From NCBI GenBank assembly GCA_033030425.1, contig JAUFSD010000001.1, forward strand, positions 1,364,001 through 1,428,000: DNA of 64,000 nt, written 5' to 3'. Positions 22,471 to 35,034 of the stretch are shown here, in pieces. The stretch is from Verpa conica (lineage: Eukaryota > Ascomycota > Pezizomycetes > Pezizales > Morchellaceae). Under the pieces are notes generated by a model. The model saw only the letters and a list, made by a program, of their open reading frames with translations. It was not told the DNA's origin and made no database searches. The translations under genes and the position numbers were made by a program. Numbering within the stretch: the first letter of the stretch is position 1; every line of letters starts with the position of its first letter.

Positions 22471-24661
22471 ATGAGGTTTTCGTCGTCAATTTTGTTGGCC
22501 TCTTTTGCGCTTTTCGAATTATTGGTAGCCTCTCCTGCGGGTTACCTTGATTCCCGTCAAGCTCAAGACCCACGCCCCCTTGTGGAATCTAACAAACTAC
22601 GTAGAGTTCTTACTAGGACAGATCTACTGAAACAAGCCGAGACGCTTCAGTCTTTTGCATTGGCAAGTGGTGCTGGAAAGACTCGCGGTTTCGGGGGTCC
22701 AGGACATAATGCCACTATCAATTACATCTACCAAGAGGTTTCTAAGCTATCCGAGTGGTATGACGTTTACTTTCAACCCTTTGTTGAGAGATATTCGGCT
22801 GCTACAGGGTCGCTATTGGTTGATGGCGATGATGCTGTCTTTTATGCTGCAAGAGGGAGTCCAGCTGTGGACAATTTAAAAGCAGAGTTTGCATCAGTTA
22901 TTGGTCAAGGATGCAATACCGTAAGCTCTAAACCCCTTCCGATGTACACTAAGCTTCGATCCTAATAAAAGTTTTCTTTTTTAAGGAAGACTTCTCGCCA
23001 GAGGTTGCTGGCCGAATTGCTCTCCTTTCTCGTGGAAATTGTACTATCACCTACAAATCACAAATGGCAGCAGCAGCAGGTGCTAAAGCAGTCATCGTAT
23101 ACAATGTATGAAGTCTCTAACCCCTAGTTACTTTAATAGATTACTAATCTAAGATTACCGTAGGATGTCGTGGGAACTGTTTTGGATGGGCGACTCCTAG
23201 ATGTTCCAGGTATTATGTATGATCCCTCAATACGTTTTTATAATTTCATAAGTCAGTCTTACAAGAGGTTATAGACCCACGGGAGCAATCTCCAACACGG
23301 ACGGCCTAGATATTCTCTCTCGGATTGCCTCTGGTGAAACTATTCAAGGCGAAATAAGCATCTCTAGTTTCAGTGAGGACCGTGTCACCTATAATGTCAT
23401 TGCACAAACAAAGTCGGGTGACCCTAATAATGTCATATTTGTCGGGGCACATAGTGATTCGGTACCCCTAGGACCTGTTAGTCCCCAGAATCCTAGATAT
23501 CCTGTCATGGCTTGTTATAATAGTTAATAACCGACTATAAACAGGGAATAAATGACAATGGTAGCGGTTCTATTGGCCTTCTTGAGGTTCTACTGAAGCT
23601 TAAGGACTTTAAAGTGTTAGTTGGAGTATATATTTTAGGAATATCCCGAATGAGTAAGGGCTGATGATGATCCTGTGGCAGAAATAACGCAATTCGTTTC
23701 GGATGGTGGTCCGCTGAAGAGTAAGAAAGCCTTGTTAGATCTTTGAAGAATCTTTACTCACAAATTTAAACTAGATTCGGCCTTCTTGGGGCCCACCATT
23801 ATGTCTCTCAAATGACTGAGGAAGAAAATATCAAGATTGCCATGTAGGTGCAAGCCGGAACATACCCAAGGGTAATAATTACTTGTCTAACTAGGATATT
23901 CAGGTATCTCAACTTCGATATGATTGCATCGTGAGTTTTAAAACGAACCCTAGCTTCTCAACATCCGTTGAATAACCAAATAACTAGGCCTAACTATATC
24001 TATGGCGTATATGATGGGGACGGATCTGCATTCGGACTATCTGGCCCACCAGGATCTGCAGAGATCGAGTATATGTTCGAAGATTACTTCACCGATGTTG
24101 GAGAGGCCTCTGTTCCAAGTGCATTTACAGGTAAGACCGAAAACACTGTTACCTATCACTCCTATATATATCATAGTTCTTAAATGGAGTATAGGTCGTA
24201 GCGATTATGGTCCTTTCTTAGAAGTCAACATTCCGTCTGGCGGTCTTTTCACTGGTGCCGAGGCTGTAAAAACTGCAGAGGAAGCCGTTCTTTTTGGTGG
24301 AAAGGCTGGTGCACCTTATGGTGAGAAATTCAACACATCCTGATATCATTTAAACTAGATATTAACCTTAGACAGATTCTAACTATCACCAACCTGGTGA
24401 TTTTGTATCCAATTTGAACGTTGGTGCTTTTATTACGAATACTAAGGTATTACAAATATAATTATCCAGTGGATACTAGGATTAGTACTAACTAGCACAA
24501 TATAGGCGATTGCCCATGCTGTTGCCAAGTATGGTCGCTCTACGGAAGGCTTTCCTAAGAGAACATTAAGCGCCCAAAGAAGACTAGTAAGATGGAGTGA
24601 AGGCACTCATGGGCATGGACATGATCATTCTTCAGGTGGCTGTGGAGATGGTCTTTATTGA
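22471..24661 (+). CDS. APE3: Secreted or vacuolar M28 aminopeptidase with PA domain (aminopeptidase Y type)
   Basis: Twelve exons: 22471-22920, 22986-23105, 23164-23216, 23275-23476, 23545-23615, 23682-23720, 23775-23843, 23904-23930, 23988-24130, 24195-24320, 24376-24446, 24506-24661; 508 aa. Every junction is in phase. Residues 1-20 are a signal peptide. A protease-associated domain spans roughly 120-215. The zinc peptidase core has His267 (GAHSDS), Asp279 (INDNGSG), Glu311/Glu312 (WWSAEEFG), Asp340 (LNFDMIAS) and His438 (SNYHQPGD), the expected ligand set with Glu311 as the catalytic base. It removes N-terminal residues from peptides. The C-terminus carries a short His-rich tail (HGHGHDH) that is not a family hallmark. 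Exon 8 is only 27 nt. Intron density is unusually high for the window. Confidence 0.92.
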
Positions 24662-27426
24662 GATGGAGATATTCTTAACTGCACAGCCTAGCATATTTTT
24701 AGGGAGTAGAGTTAGTAAATAAATATTGTATGTAAACTTCAAATTAAAGATTTACTTTAAATTTTAGGGCTCCTGGTATCGCAGTTGGGGTCCTTATCGA
24801 CCTATCAATCCGTTTAACATTACTTGCTGAGAGCTAGTATAATCACTCATCTTGAGGGTTTACAATCTGACTCATGAAATTATTCAGTGAGAGCTCGGGT
24901 GCCAAAGACCTTACTTCACCGGATATCACCTACAGTGTTTTCAGAAATCCTGCGGCAACAGAAATCCTCGATATTATCCCAGGTAATACCTCCATTTTCA
25001 AATAGTACAATCTAGTACCATAATGTACCCGATAAGTAATAAACTAACTGGTTATGCGAAGGGGTCATGAGTCCCGCGAGTCCTACAAAGTTCCTATCCC
25101 TACTGTCTGAAGATCCTCCTTTCAAGCTCTTTCCTTATTCCAAAAACCATTACCTAACTCCAGTCATTCTCTAGCGTTGCTGCTTCTTCAGGTTAGATCT
25201 GCTCCTGGGACTAAGAAGCAAGTTACTACTATTAAAAGGTAGCCAGCTTAGGTTGGCTCCGACGACACTATTACTACTGTCAGTGCAGTTGGTTCTACAA
25301 CTAAATCCTCTTACAATCCTACCTGGCCCTATATATTCTACTGTGACTTCCTGTGACTTCCTGTGGTAACTAACAGACACATAGCTACATGTACCTATAT
25401 AACTCCTACAACGATTACCTCCTCTACAGAGGCTACTAGCTCAGCTAATCATTCTACGACTACATGTACAGCACCCTTAATTTTCTCTAGTCATCAATTT
25501 ATTTCCACTACCACTGTTATATAATGAGGGGCAATCTAAATACTCTAGGCCTCCCGACCTCTTCAGGCGATAGTTGCTAGGCCGTTTTATAGGTGGTGTT
25601 AACTATACTGGGTTACTATTTACGTTTCCCACTGTACCTGCAAAGGTGAGTAATCCAAGTGATTTCGCATTACTATCAGTGCTAGAAAATACGCCTAGTA
25701 TAACCCGCTAGAGCACAAGAGACTTTCGGGAACTTACTAATGTACAAATAGTACGAAATAAAATTATATAAGAACTAAGATAGCTGATTACAACATCCTC
25801 CCCCAGAGCTCGAGCCAAAAAGAGGTTAGTAATCCACTAAAAACCCGATGATCGAACCCTCCTGCAGCGATTTAGGTACTATCGAGCCAATCATTTAATT
25901 AACCTAACTACACCTATAAATGTCCCTTTATAATAGATTCTGCATAAGCCGATCCGCGGTAAAAGCACAATCTTACAGCTACCGAACCAAAACCGTTACA
26001 GGACTTGTCCTTCGCTTCTAGCTTAATATGTTGGCAACCCAGGGGTATATAATATCCGTCCTAATGCGCCAATAAAATCTGCTGCAGATCATCACTTAAG
26101 CTAGGATTACCAGATAGTGTCCAATTCGTCCCATTAGAGTTGATAAGAGCCAACAAACAAGACTGAAGCTAGGGGCAGGATCACCTGATGTTTAGCTGGC
26201 AGCTTTCCCCAGCCATCGTTTTTTATAGTATCTCCCATAGGTGGGGTTAGGCGAACTTCTCCTGTCCACAACAGGGTCGGAAACTTAATACCTGGCCCTA
26301 GCCCCAACACGATAGTAATTACAACTTTGAAAACGGTGTCTGAACCAATGAGATCGAGATTATCCTCCTGACTGCGTCACAGCAAAGTTGCACTATCCTA
26401 AGCTAAGCCTGTCCTCATATTCTACGCAAAAAAACAAAATAATATAGAACTTTCCTTTTTCTTTTAGGCCCAGCTACGACAGCATCGGAAGTTGCAATTA
26501 AACGTCCCGAGGATATAATAGATCATCACCAAGGGTTTATAAAACAGTTATTATATCCAGGCGAAATTACAAAGTTAGATAAGATATTCAAAAATCTCGT
26601 ATTTCAAGCCAAGAGATTATTAATATGAGTAGCAAATATAGATATACATTAAACAAATCAGTAAATATGAAATAAAATATAAAAGCAGCACAAACTTTAA
26701 AGAGATGGCCCCAGCAATGCAAAGACGTCATTGATATATAGTGTGACATATACGACGAGAACTTAGGAACCAATAAATCATGAAAATTAGGCCTCGGTAG
26801 CTATATATATACATCTTTCCCCTGATTTCTACCTTTAATAGAGTGTGGACACATCCCATGACCCGTTTCCTAGGTTATTACCCATGCAACGATCTACATA
26901 ACTAAGAATCTTGATATACTGATTCGCCAATCTCATAAAAACGCCTGCGATTACCGAAAACCCTCAAAAGAAAACAACTAAAACTCTTCTTTTAGTTCCT
27001 CAATTATCTAGGAGTTCCTAAGTTCCGCACCTCGAACGATATAAAGCATGCATATGATTGGCAAATAGTGATTATTAATAATGATACAATCCCCTACCTC
27101 CAACCATGTCATTCCATTGATTAGCAACGCAGGGGCTGCGGGTAGGTAGCTGCACATGATAGGGCTGAGCACGCCCCATGCTGACATGATACTCAGAAAC
27201 CGATGGATATGGTTGATTCGGTGAGAGCTTTGTGTATCCACGAAGTGGTTGGAACAATTTTAGATGAACCGGAATGTATAATAAGGCATTCCTTCCGGTG
27301 GTTATAGGTACTACATATAAATCCTTTTGGCTCCTTTTGCGCGAGCACTAAAAACCTGGGTCTTTCCTGTTCATTGTCAGTTCAGGAACCTACCCACCGA
27401 CAAAACTACAGGCGCAATCATCCTAA
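24662..27426. other. Gene-poor AT-rich region with decayed coding relic
   Basis: No intact gene. TA dinucleotides and stop codons are frequent on both strands. The left part holds the Ser/Thr-rich relic listed separately. The right part (25.6-27.4 kb) shows only short frames below 80 codons. Confidence 0.6.
24873..25523 (+). pseudogene. Relic of a Ser/Thr-rich protein gene
   Basis: An ATG at 24873 opens about 36 codons ending at a plausible donor (24982), followed by an intron-like stretch with an ACTAAC branch and an AG near 25060. Further on, 25250-25345 and 25390-25520 encode Ser/Thr-rich strings (for example TPTTITSSTEATSS) in different frames. They are broken by TAG and TAA codons that would become Gln codons if C-to-T changes were undone, and by a duplicated 10-bp unit (TGTGACTTCC) near 25340. 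This looks like a decayed secreted or cell-wall type gene. The original family is not recognised. Confidence 0.4.
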
Positions 27427-28887
27427 ATGGCCCCCGACGAACTACAAAAATTGCCCGGTGGTAGTGAGCCGATCCCGAGTAATGGCAGCTGGGGTGGGTC
27501 AGAAATAAACTACTACCCATCCGGTTTTGTCCACCCAGGAGTCGGAAACCCCGAATATATCCCTAGACGTGATGTCGCATACCTATTCGCTTTTAGCATT
27601 GCGTTTATGGTATTCACATCACTAGTTGTTATTGTCCGAATTTTTTCCCGGGTGGCGCTTCGGACTATCGGCGTGGATGACTGGTTAATTATCGCGGCAA
27701 CAGTTAGTACTCTAAAACTTTACCACATAGTGAGCAAGTTTCTAATCGCTATCCACGGTTAGTTGGCTACAATAGGAGTCACTACAACAATCTGTTTAGC
27801 GGTTGTGGAGGGAGCCGGAATGCATTGGTATGATATACCATATGCCGAAAACAATATGCTAGAATCTCTTGTCAGTCAGTTATCAGTACCCTACCACCAT
27901 AAGCCCCGACCTAATGGCTTGAAAGGGATTAGATAATGCCAATTCACGGCGGAATATACGCAACCTCCGTGTTACTCATTAAACTCTCTATTCTTTTCTT
28001 TCTCCGCCGGCTGTTCGAAAACACCTCCAACTTAATGAGCAGGTTAATCATGGGCTACATCATTACCAATATTGTGTTCTTCATCATAAGCGTCTTCTGT
28101 CTTACATTTATGTACGATTTCCACTCCAAGATTAGCGCTAATACCCCTTAGCTCACACTGATAATGGCTACTGATACTTTCACTCAAGATCTGCGTCATT
28201 TTCACTATTATATTCATTAGGCGGGATACATTTATTCCTTGAGATCGCAATCTTGATCCTTCCTGTAAGAATGATCTGGCGGTTGAACCTATCACTTGGT
28301 CAGAAAATCATAGCACTTTTGATTTTGGGGCTAGGTGGGATGTAAGTAACCAACCCTTCCTCCATCAGCATCAAACCATTTTACTGATAATTTCCCCCAC
28401 TATAGTGTGTGCGTAATATCAGTCCTCAGACTAAAATTCTTTGCCACTTGGATAAAGGAATATGATACAGCCTGTTGGTTCCACCTCCTTCAATATAGGC
28501 CATGTCTCGTAATACTAACTATTATTTCCACAATATCAAGTCAATAGCCCATATATTTATCTCTACGATATCCTAGAATGCACATTGGGAATTCTAGCCT
28601 CGTCGGCACCGTCAATGAAAGCTGCATACATACATTGCATCAAGCCTGCTGTTCGTAGTCTCAGAATATGGACTAGCAAAGGACTGGCCGAGAGGTTAGA
28701 GCCAACTAGTGAAGATTCTCGAGACGACGGATATAGCCACAACCAGACAATCAGGTCAGAACGAGTTTATAGTGATGATGAGGAAGCGGGAAATAGCTAC
28801 CAGCAGCTTGTGAAGATCCATACTCCAATTGAACTAGGATATTGGAGAGGGATTCACGCTATTGAAGATGGCCATAGTACTGAATAA
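27427..28887 (+). CDS. SAT4-like (rhodopsin-fold) integral membrane protein
   Basis: Model: join(27427..27702, 27763..27870, 27933..28111, 28189..28341, 28406..28473, 28541..28887), 376 aa, all phases consistent with ACTAAC- or CTAAT-like branch sites. About seven hydrophobic segments follow a polar N-terminus. The stretch VDDWLIIAAT, a loop with AGMHWYDIP, LPVRMIWRLN and a C-terminal LGILASSAPSMK match the fungal SAT4/PTH11-related membrane family. Members are proposed receptors or surface sensors; few have a known ligand. Exons 3-4 at first looked frame-broken, but a 77-bp intron ending at 28188 repairs this. The cytoplasmic tail is about 70 residues and charged. It stands alone between two gene-poor stretches, so expression should be confirmed. 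Confidence 0.7.
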
Positions 28888-31800
28888 GAATGGGGGGAGT
28901 GTATGTGCTACTGGGTGTCATGTATATATTAGATATTCGGGGTTATTTCTTTTTGATAAAAGTGCTTTAGGCCCAGGAAGGTTGTCTGATTCTTTTATGA
29001 ACTGCAACTATTCTACACTATAGCCCATAAATACTATTTATAAATCGACTATACTAACACTACATATATTAAACAAGACAGAATTCAAAAAATTTCAAGC
29101 TCATTAATTCTCAGAAGCTTCTCAGAGAATTAAAACTCATTTTCTCTACTAAATTGGTAATTTAGCGAGTGATATATGATGATTAAAGTCGGAGAAATGC
29201 GTCGTAAGTTACATGTATCCAAACGTACGCCTAAGCTAAACTTATATATATACTAGGTTCCTATATTCAAACTCACTAGAGTCTTGGTTTATTTTACATA
29301 AACCAATTACAAGTTTACCAAACAAGCTTCCCCTTCTAGATACCTAGTCCTTTTAAGCCAAATCTCTACCGACCTACAGCCTAGGGGTAGAAACATACAC
29401 TAGCTATGATTTAACAAAACAGCCAATACCGACTTGCTAAGCATCAAGAACAATCAAACGCCATTCTCTACAGAAAGATACTTATGAAGTGGTTATAAGG
29501 TTGAGCTGACATTAACTAATGCAGGGATATGTTTAGACGAACCGCCCTCATATTGGCTTATTAGCCGAAAATTCTATGGAGTAGATGCGCTCGGACTCTA
29601 TCATTTCCACCACTACACGGCGCTAAGATTAACTAATGCTGGTAGATGCGCGCAGTGTTGTACTGTGTGATTGGGGGTAGGAGGAAAGAGGTCATCAGGC
29701 TACTTACTGAAGAAGCTCGTGCCTGTACTGATATATTGCGTAGCCTCGGGAAAACAAATACGGGATGGTTTAATACCCGTTGAAAGAACACGAAGGGAAA
29801 GGACTATTGGCGCTCCGGGAGGGTTACTACAGATGTTTGGGGAAATCCTTGGAGCTAGGCAGAACGCCAGGGGAGTAAATTAAATCGATACTGCCTTTGT
29901 TATATATATGCTATTAAATTAAAAAAAAACTAGGTAAATCTAAGAAGGCTTTAAGGCTACATCAAGTTGATCCAAACCAGTCATAGCTAGGCGCCCAACA
30001 CGTAATTCACAATGATAACCAACCCCATGAGCTATCTCCCATTAGCAATATTGAATATGGAGACTACGGAGGTACTCTGTTTTCATAAGTTAGTTGAAAC
30101 AAGCAATTATGCCGGCTCATACCTGCCTATAGATAGGGTCCATGCGCTGCAGATCCCTTGATCTGTGGCTGCCTGGAACATCGAGACCGGGTAACAAGAC
30201 TAGATGTAGTTAGTCCTCTAATTACTAAGTATAGTGTACATACTCATACATACAAGAAGATAAAGATGCATGGCAAGCTCACTATAATAACATACTGAGC
30301 ACGGGTATCCGGCAGTAACTTGCGCTTCAACGATTCTCGTTAGATAAAGACTTGAGTGTTTAAACATAACTCCCTCCAAGGAATTGAATTGGTTAAAAAC
30401 CGACCAAACATAAGTTAATACCCATAGTGATAATATCTCACTCGACTATACTATTATTCACGCCAATGCAGTCAGCCCTGAGAAGCAGCCGAATTTTAAG
30501 CACATAACACGTATATACAACCACTAAGACACATCACGGCCTGTGCCTGAGTGCTGCACCAGACCTCCTGCTGAAACGGGGGCCACGGAGTGTGGCTTTC
30601 CTGTGATATACGTGATTCTAATACTCACTATGACGTTTGCCACGAAATGAGACCGAAGATTTGAAAGCTCCTAAATCTTTGAAAACTGTTGGCACTGACA
30701 TCACCCTCTTACGGAGTCGATTAGGGGTATCTTGGTTGCTAATATGTACAGTAGCTACATAGCACACTACGCTAAACCCATGAGCCCAGAAAAGCGGTGT
30801 AGCAAGCCTTAGGATTCAATAAACAAACTAAAAAAAAAATCTATCTCCAAATATCTAGATAGCTTATTTTTTTCTTTCTCTTCAGGTGACAACCTGTCCT
30901 TAGCTACCTCCTATCTTCCACTGCATACTAGTTGCCTGCATGGATCGAGTAGTGGCAATGAAACCGTTAAGGTACAAATTACACACGGAGGTGGTAAACT
31001 GGCTGCGGGCGTCAACTAGTTAGCTGTGGGAAGTAAAGTAATTGAGTATATCTTGCTAGATAGGCACCTGTAAAATAAAATATTTTAATTTTGGCTAGTA
31101 CAAAACCTTGGCAAATACTCCAGCTATAGGTTCCTCATCTCTTTTTTTACCGTTCTGCCTTGCGGTAAGCCCAACAAGATGTGTGTTTCTCGCTTTTTTT
31201 GCCCGATTTGGAGCGCTTCGCGAATTTCGCGTGATGTCATGAGCATTGCAGTACTCGCTTAGAATAGCACAAGCTCTGCAAAACAGCAGGATATTGACAC
31301 GAGTCACGAATTAACAGACAGTATCGTGGGTTTTCAAATCAGTGATGTTGTAATAAATCCTATACCCGTAAAGCAGCCTCTGCTTCACAATCCTAGGGAT
31401 GCAGACCTTGCTGGTGGGTGGGTACCCATGACACGGATCCGATCGATCAACAATTACGCACCCGGTAAAGATGAATCATCCCAAGTATTGCACCGCCCAC
31501 ATCTAATCCCCCCTGTTTTCAATATTAACGTTTTTTCTCCGAAGGTAGAGAGTACAAACCGCTGATTTCAGATGAGAGGGGTAGAACTGTAGGCCTGAGA
31601 AGTGCGCATGCGCAGCGAGTGACATATAACGATACCAAGGCAAACAATTTTATTCCACGGGGGCTTCCTCTCTCTAATTTCCTGCTGTGAATACGATGAG
31701 CTGTCTCTCTCTGCCCCCAGAAAGTAGACTTGAAGCGGTAAACAGCAGGTCAAAAGATCGTGAAATGGGCCGTCAGCCTCATTATATCTCGAGTACATGA

Positions 31801-32256
31801 TGTATTTTGTAACACGCGAAACAGCACGGCCAAGCAGTGCGCACCTTAACCACGACTGTGGATCTATAAATTTACTCATGAGAACAAAATCCCAAGGCCC
31901 CCGCCTTACTTCGATTGTCCAATTTGAGAAACAGCAAACCACAATATTCACTTTAACTCCCCGCCGTTGCCTTCCATATATACATCTCCACTCGATCTCC
32001 TACAAGCAAATCATTCCCCAAAGAGCAAAGCCCTCCGATTCTTTTGGCTCCAGCTACAGCAGAACCTCAGAAAAGCTTCCCTCAGTCACATTTTATATCT
32101 CAACAGCTCCAGCCGAGTTTTGCGATCTAGAAATACACAATCTGAATTTTCCCGAACACAGGTAACTCTTCAGATCGATTGTTCCCGCTTAATCCAGCTC
32201 CTGAGTCGTTCTAACATTCCAACAGGGATATCAGCCACTGAGAGCTACCGGAAAAC
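28888..32256. other. Gene-poor region, 3.4 kb
   Basis: No gene supported. It is AT-rich with short unrecognised frames; the longest is 31568-31951 on the minus strand. A 12-nt word, ATTAACTAATGC, occurs twice (near 29513 and 29630), but no terminal inverted repeats or transposase are visible. Confidence 0.55.
32162..32225 (+). other. Probable 5' leader intron of the F-box/ankyrin gene
   Basis: A GTAACT donor at 32162, a TTCTAAC branch near 32212 and a CAACAG acceptor at 32225 define a 64-bp intron ending 52 bp before the chosen start codon. The upstream open frame cannot join the ankyrin frame without a stop, so the intron would be in the untranslated leader. Confidence 0.5.
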
Positions 32257-32277
32257 TTGGCCTATCTTCGCCCTGCG

Positions 32278-33333
32278 ATGAGCCTCCTAGATCTACCCAA
32301 CGAACTTCTTATCATCATCTCCAAGCATCTAAAGGAACCAGAAATCAGCTCGCTTTCGAGGACCAACCGCCGACTTTATACACTACTCACCCCAATCCTC
32401 AACAAGTACGCAACTCGAATATGCAGAAAGGTATTCAGGCGGACCGACCTCACAATTCGCTGCACGCTGCACTGGGCAGCCTGGAAAGGACATGAGAGGC
32501 TCTTCAAACTACTTCTAGACGAAGGAATTGATATAAATTGTCCTATCGATAACCACCATGGCAATAGCCACGAAACAGCCCTACATTTTGCAGCCTTCCA
32601 GGGTAGCGAAGCTATTGTGAAGTTACTACTGGACAAGGGAGCCGATATCGATCAACCAGACGAAAACGGCACAACAGCGCTTCATCTTGCAGCGCTACGG
32701 GGACACGAATCAGTTGTGCGGCTGCTCTTGGAGAATGGAGCTGATATAACAGTAAAGGACAAAGCGGGACTATCGGTCATTAGCAGGGCGTTAAAGAGCT
32801 ACTACCATTATCAGGCGCAGCGGAACCCAAAAGTATTCCAACTACTTCTCGACTACAAGGCGGACATCAACGTAAAAGACCACGAAGGCGCGACTGCCCT
32901 ACACCACGCAGTTAAGCTAGGAGATATCAAGATCCTGGGCACGCTTCTGGATTTGGGAGCTAGCCCACATATTAAATCCAAAGATGGAGAGACTGCACTT
33001 GATTGGGCACTGATCCAGACGTTCCCCCTCCCTGATAGCCGCGACACCCCACAGGCACTCGAACGGCGTTATCAGGTTGTTAAATTCCTGCAGAAACGGA
33101 AGTTGATTCGATGCTTAGGCGGGAAGTACTATGACGAACAGAGGCCTAGTGGAAGACGCGAATACTGGAAGCTGGCGTGTGGTAGTGGTTTCCGGAACCA
33201 GGTGGTATCAGTGGTTAAGACCTTAACTTCTATTGAGTGTCCTACCTCTACCTTGGGAAGGTACTACAGGCAGAAGAAGATCAACAGTGGACGCCTTCAG
33301 AGAGAAAGCATCTACAATGCGTATAGCTTATGA
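32278..33333 (+). CDS. F-box protein with ankyrin repeats
   Basis: A single-exon gene of 351 aa from the ATG at 32278; an in-frame ATG at 32257 would add 7 residues. The chosen start places the F-box (LLDLPNELLIIISKHL) at the usual N-terminal position. Ankyrin repeats follow from about residue 65 to 255. They include clear units such as TALHFAAFQGSEAIVKLLLDKGADI and TALHLAALRGHESVVRLLLENGADI, then less regular ones. A basic C-terminal segment of about 80 residues has no repeat. The F-box would couple to SCF ubiquitin ligases and the ankyrin stack would bind a partner; neither partner is known. F-box/ankyrin proteins are commonly expanded in filamentous ascomycetes. It sits alone in a gene-poor stretch. 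Confidence 0.85.
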   Translation: MSLLDLPNELLIIISKHLKEPEISSLSRTNRRLYTLLTPILNKYATRICRKVFRRTDLTIRCTLHWAAWKGHERLFKLLLDEGIDINCPIDNHHGNSHETALHFAAFQGSEAIVKLLLDKGADIDQPDENGTTALHLAALRGHESVVRLLLENGADITVKDKAGLSVISRALKSYYHYQAQRNPKVFQLLLDYKADINVKDHEGATALHHAVKLGDIKILGTLLDLGASPHIKSKDGETALDWALIQTFPLPDSRDTPQALERRYQVVKFLQKRKLIRCLGGKYYDEQRPSGRREYWKLACGSGFRNQVVSVVKTLTSIECPTSTLGRYYRQKKINSGRLQRESIYNAYSL

Positions 33334-35034
33334 TCTTCCCAATACTTTACGAATATCTCAGCAAACGGCTCTATGTTTCTACTCTTATTTTTATTTTACT
33401 TTTTAAATTCTTTTCTCATTTGCTGGTTCATTCTTGGCGTGTGTCCCTTTTCTCCCCCTATCTCATTTCTCACAAGAATATAGTGCACCTTTCTTTTCTT
33501 TTCTTAGAGATATGCGCTCAAGTAGCCATCTGCTTACTTGATTGGTCTCGCTTCCTCTTGATACTAATCCCTTATACTGGCTATACTTTAGGTTTTATTC
33601 TTTTATTGCTTTATTCGATTTATGGTCACTATTTCTTTGACTTTGAGTTCTTTTTATTTCTATAAAATTATGCACTTCTTACACGTTGAACGGGTTATGT
33701 TTTATTATTATGTTTGTTTTATTTGTTTTTCTATTTGTTTTTGTTGTTTTTTCATTTACCACAAAAAGTTTGTTCTTGTTTTTTTTTTTTTTAGATTTCC
33801 TTTCTCTGGCAACTACTTTCAACTAACCCACAGCTGATACTCATTATTAACCTTCATATATTGCTCAAATTGCTTTAGGTTGGCACGTCGACTCGCATTT
33901 CATCCTATTCTACTCTTTCTCGATAACGGACCTGTTTCTAGCAGCACTAGCTAGTGTGCATTTCTTATTTCGGGGTGTTTATCGCGCGGAACTTGGCCGA
34001 GTCAATCGCTTTTTAATTTTTTATGTTTTTTTACCATTGTTTCTTGATTCTGGTCATCCTGTTTCAAGGTAACGGTTGGATTTGGTTGTTTTTTCTGGAG
34101 GAATTTATGACTTTTACGAAGATACGAAGGTACAACATTTATGTTTTGGATGAGGAGGCCAGGAGCCAATTTTTTTGTGGCTTAGGATCGAAGGAAGAGA
34201 GGGAGGAACCGGGAGTTCGTCATTCGCTCTATATTTCGTATCTCATTGTTTCTTCATCAATCCTGAATAACCAGGTTTGATGTTTGATGTCTTTTGTTTA
34301 TTATTTTCATTGGAATTTAATCATGACCTTGAAGGCAGCCTTTTCTTTCGCTATTATCTATGCTTAGCTAGCCAGCAACGTTCCTATGTCAATTCTTACT
34401 ATCGTTCGAGCTATACATAGCTTTCTCTCTTTTATTTATTTAGATCCAGTTATCGTTTCTAAGAGATATCTGCAAGATTTCTACAGCTCTTTAGAGTATA
34501 ATCAAATAACTACATGTAGCTGTTCACACTATTTTTTCTTGGTTCCTTTAGTTATCCAACTATGGATTGTGCCTTTAACTACTATTACCCTACATGCCCT
34601 ACCCGCCACGAAGCTCCTCTAGGACTAAATTCATAGCTCTCCCTAAAACACTGTATACTTTCTCAACTCTAGCCGTATATCAAAAAGGCTCTATCTAAGG
34701 ATAGACCAACAATTGTATAACCCAAACCCCCTTTTTCCAAACCATTTACTACATACATTTTCAAAACTCCACACGCTTGTAACTCGCAACAAAGGAAAAA
34801 GACAAAAAAAAACAATCTATACAAAATCGAGCTAGTCTTATGCATGAAACTTCTATACAGATGTAGAAACAAACACTTCTAAAGAAACAAAAGAAATCTC
34901 CAAAGATGTATAATCTAAATCTAGGACAGAAGGTATAGAACTTTTTTTGCCCGAAAGGGAAAGGAGAAGGGAGACAATGAAAAGAAATTGGTCTTGTATC
35001 TTTTAAAACATTTACCTTGCTCTAAAATGTGAGT
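33334..35034. other. Intergenic region between convergent genes
   Basis: No gene supported. The left part (33.4-34.1 kb) is strikingly T-rich on the plus strand, which creates spurious Phe/Tyr/Ile-rich open frames. The remainder is 3' flank of AGC1. Confidence 0.6.

Noticed and set aside
25851..25865. Reverse-strand GGGTTCGATC as a tRNA B box
   Set aside because: No matching acceptor, D or anticodon arms can be folded around it.
28112..28188. Apparent frameshift in the SAT4-like gene suggesting a pseudogene
   Set aside because: A 77-bp intron with GTACGA donor and CAAG acceptor puts both sides in phase; all six exons then agree.
29000..31300. A possible transposon around the repeated word ATTAACTAATGC
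   Set aside because: Only two 12-nt copies about 120 bp apart; no terminal inverted repeats, target-site duplication or transposase remains could be seen.
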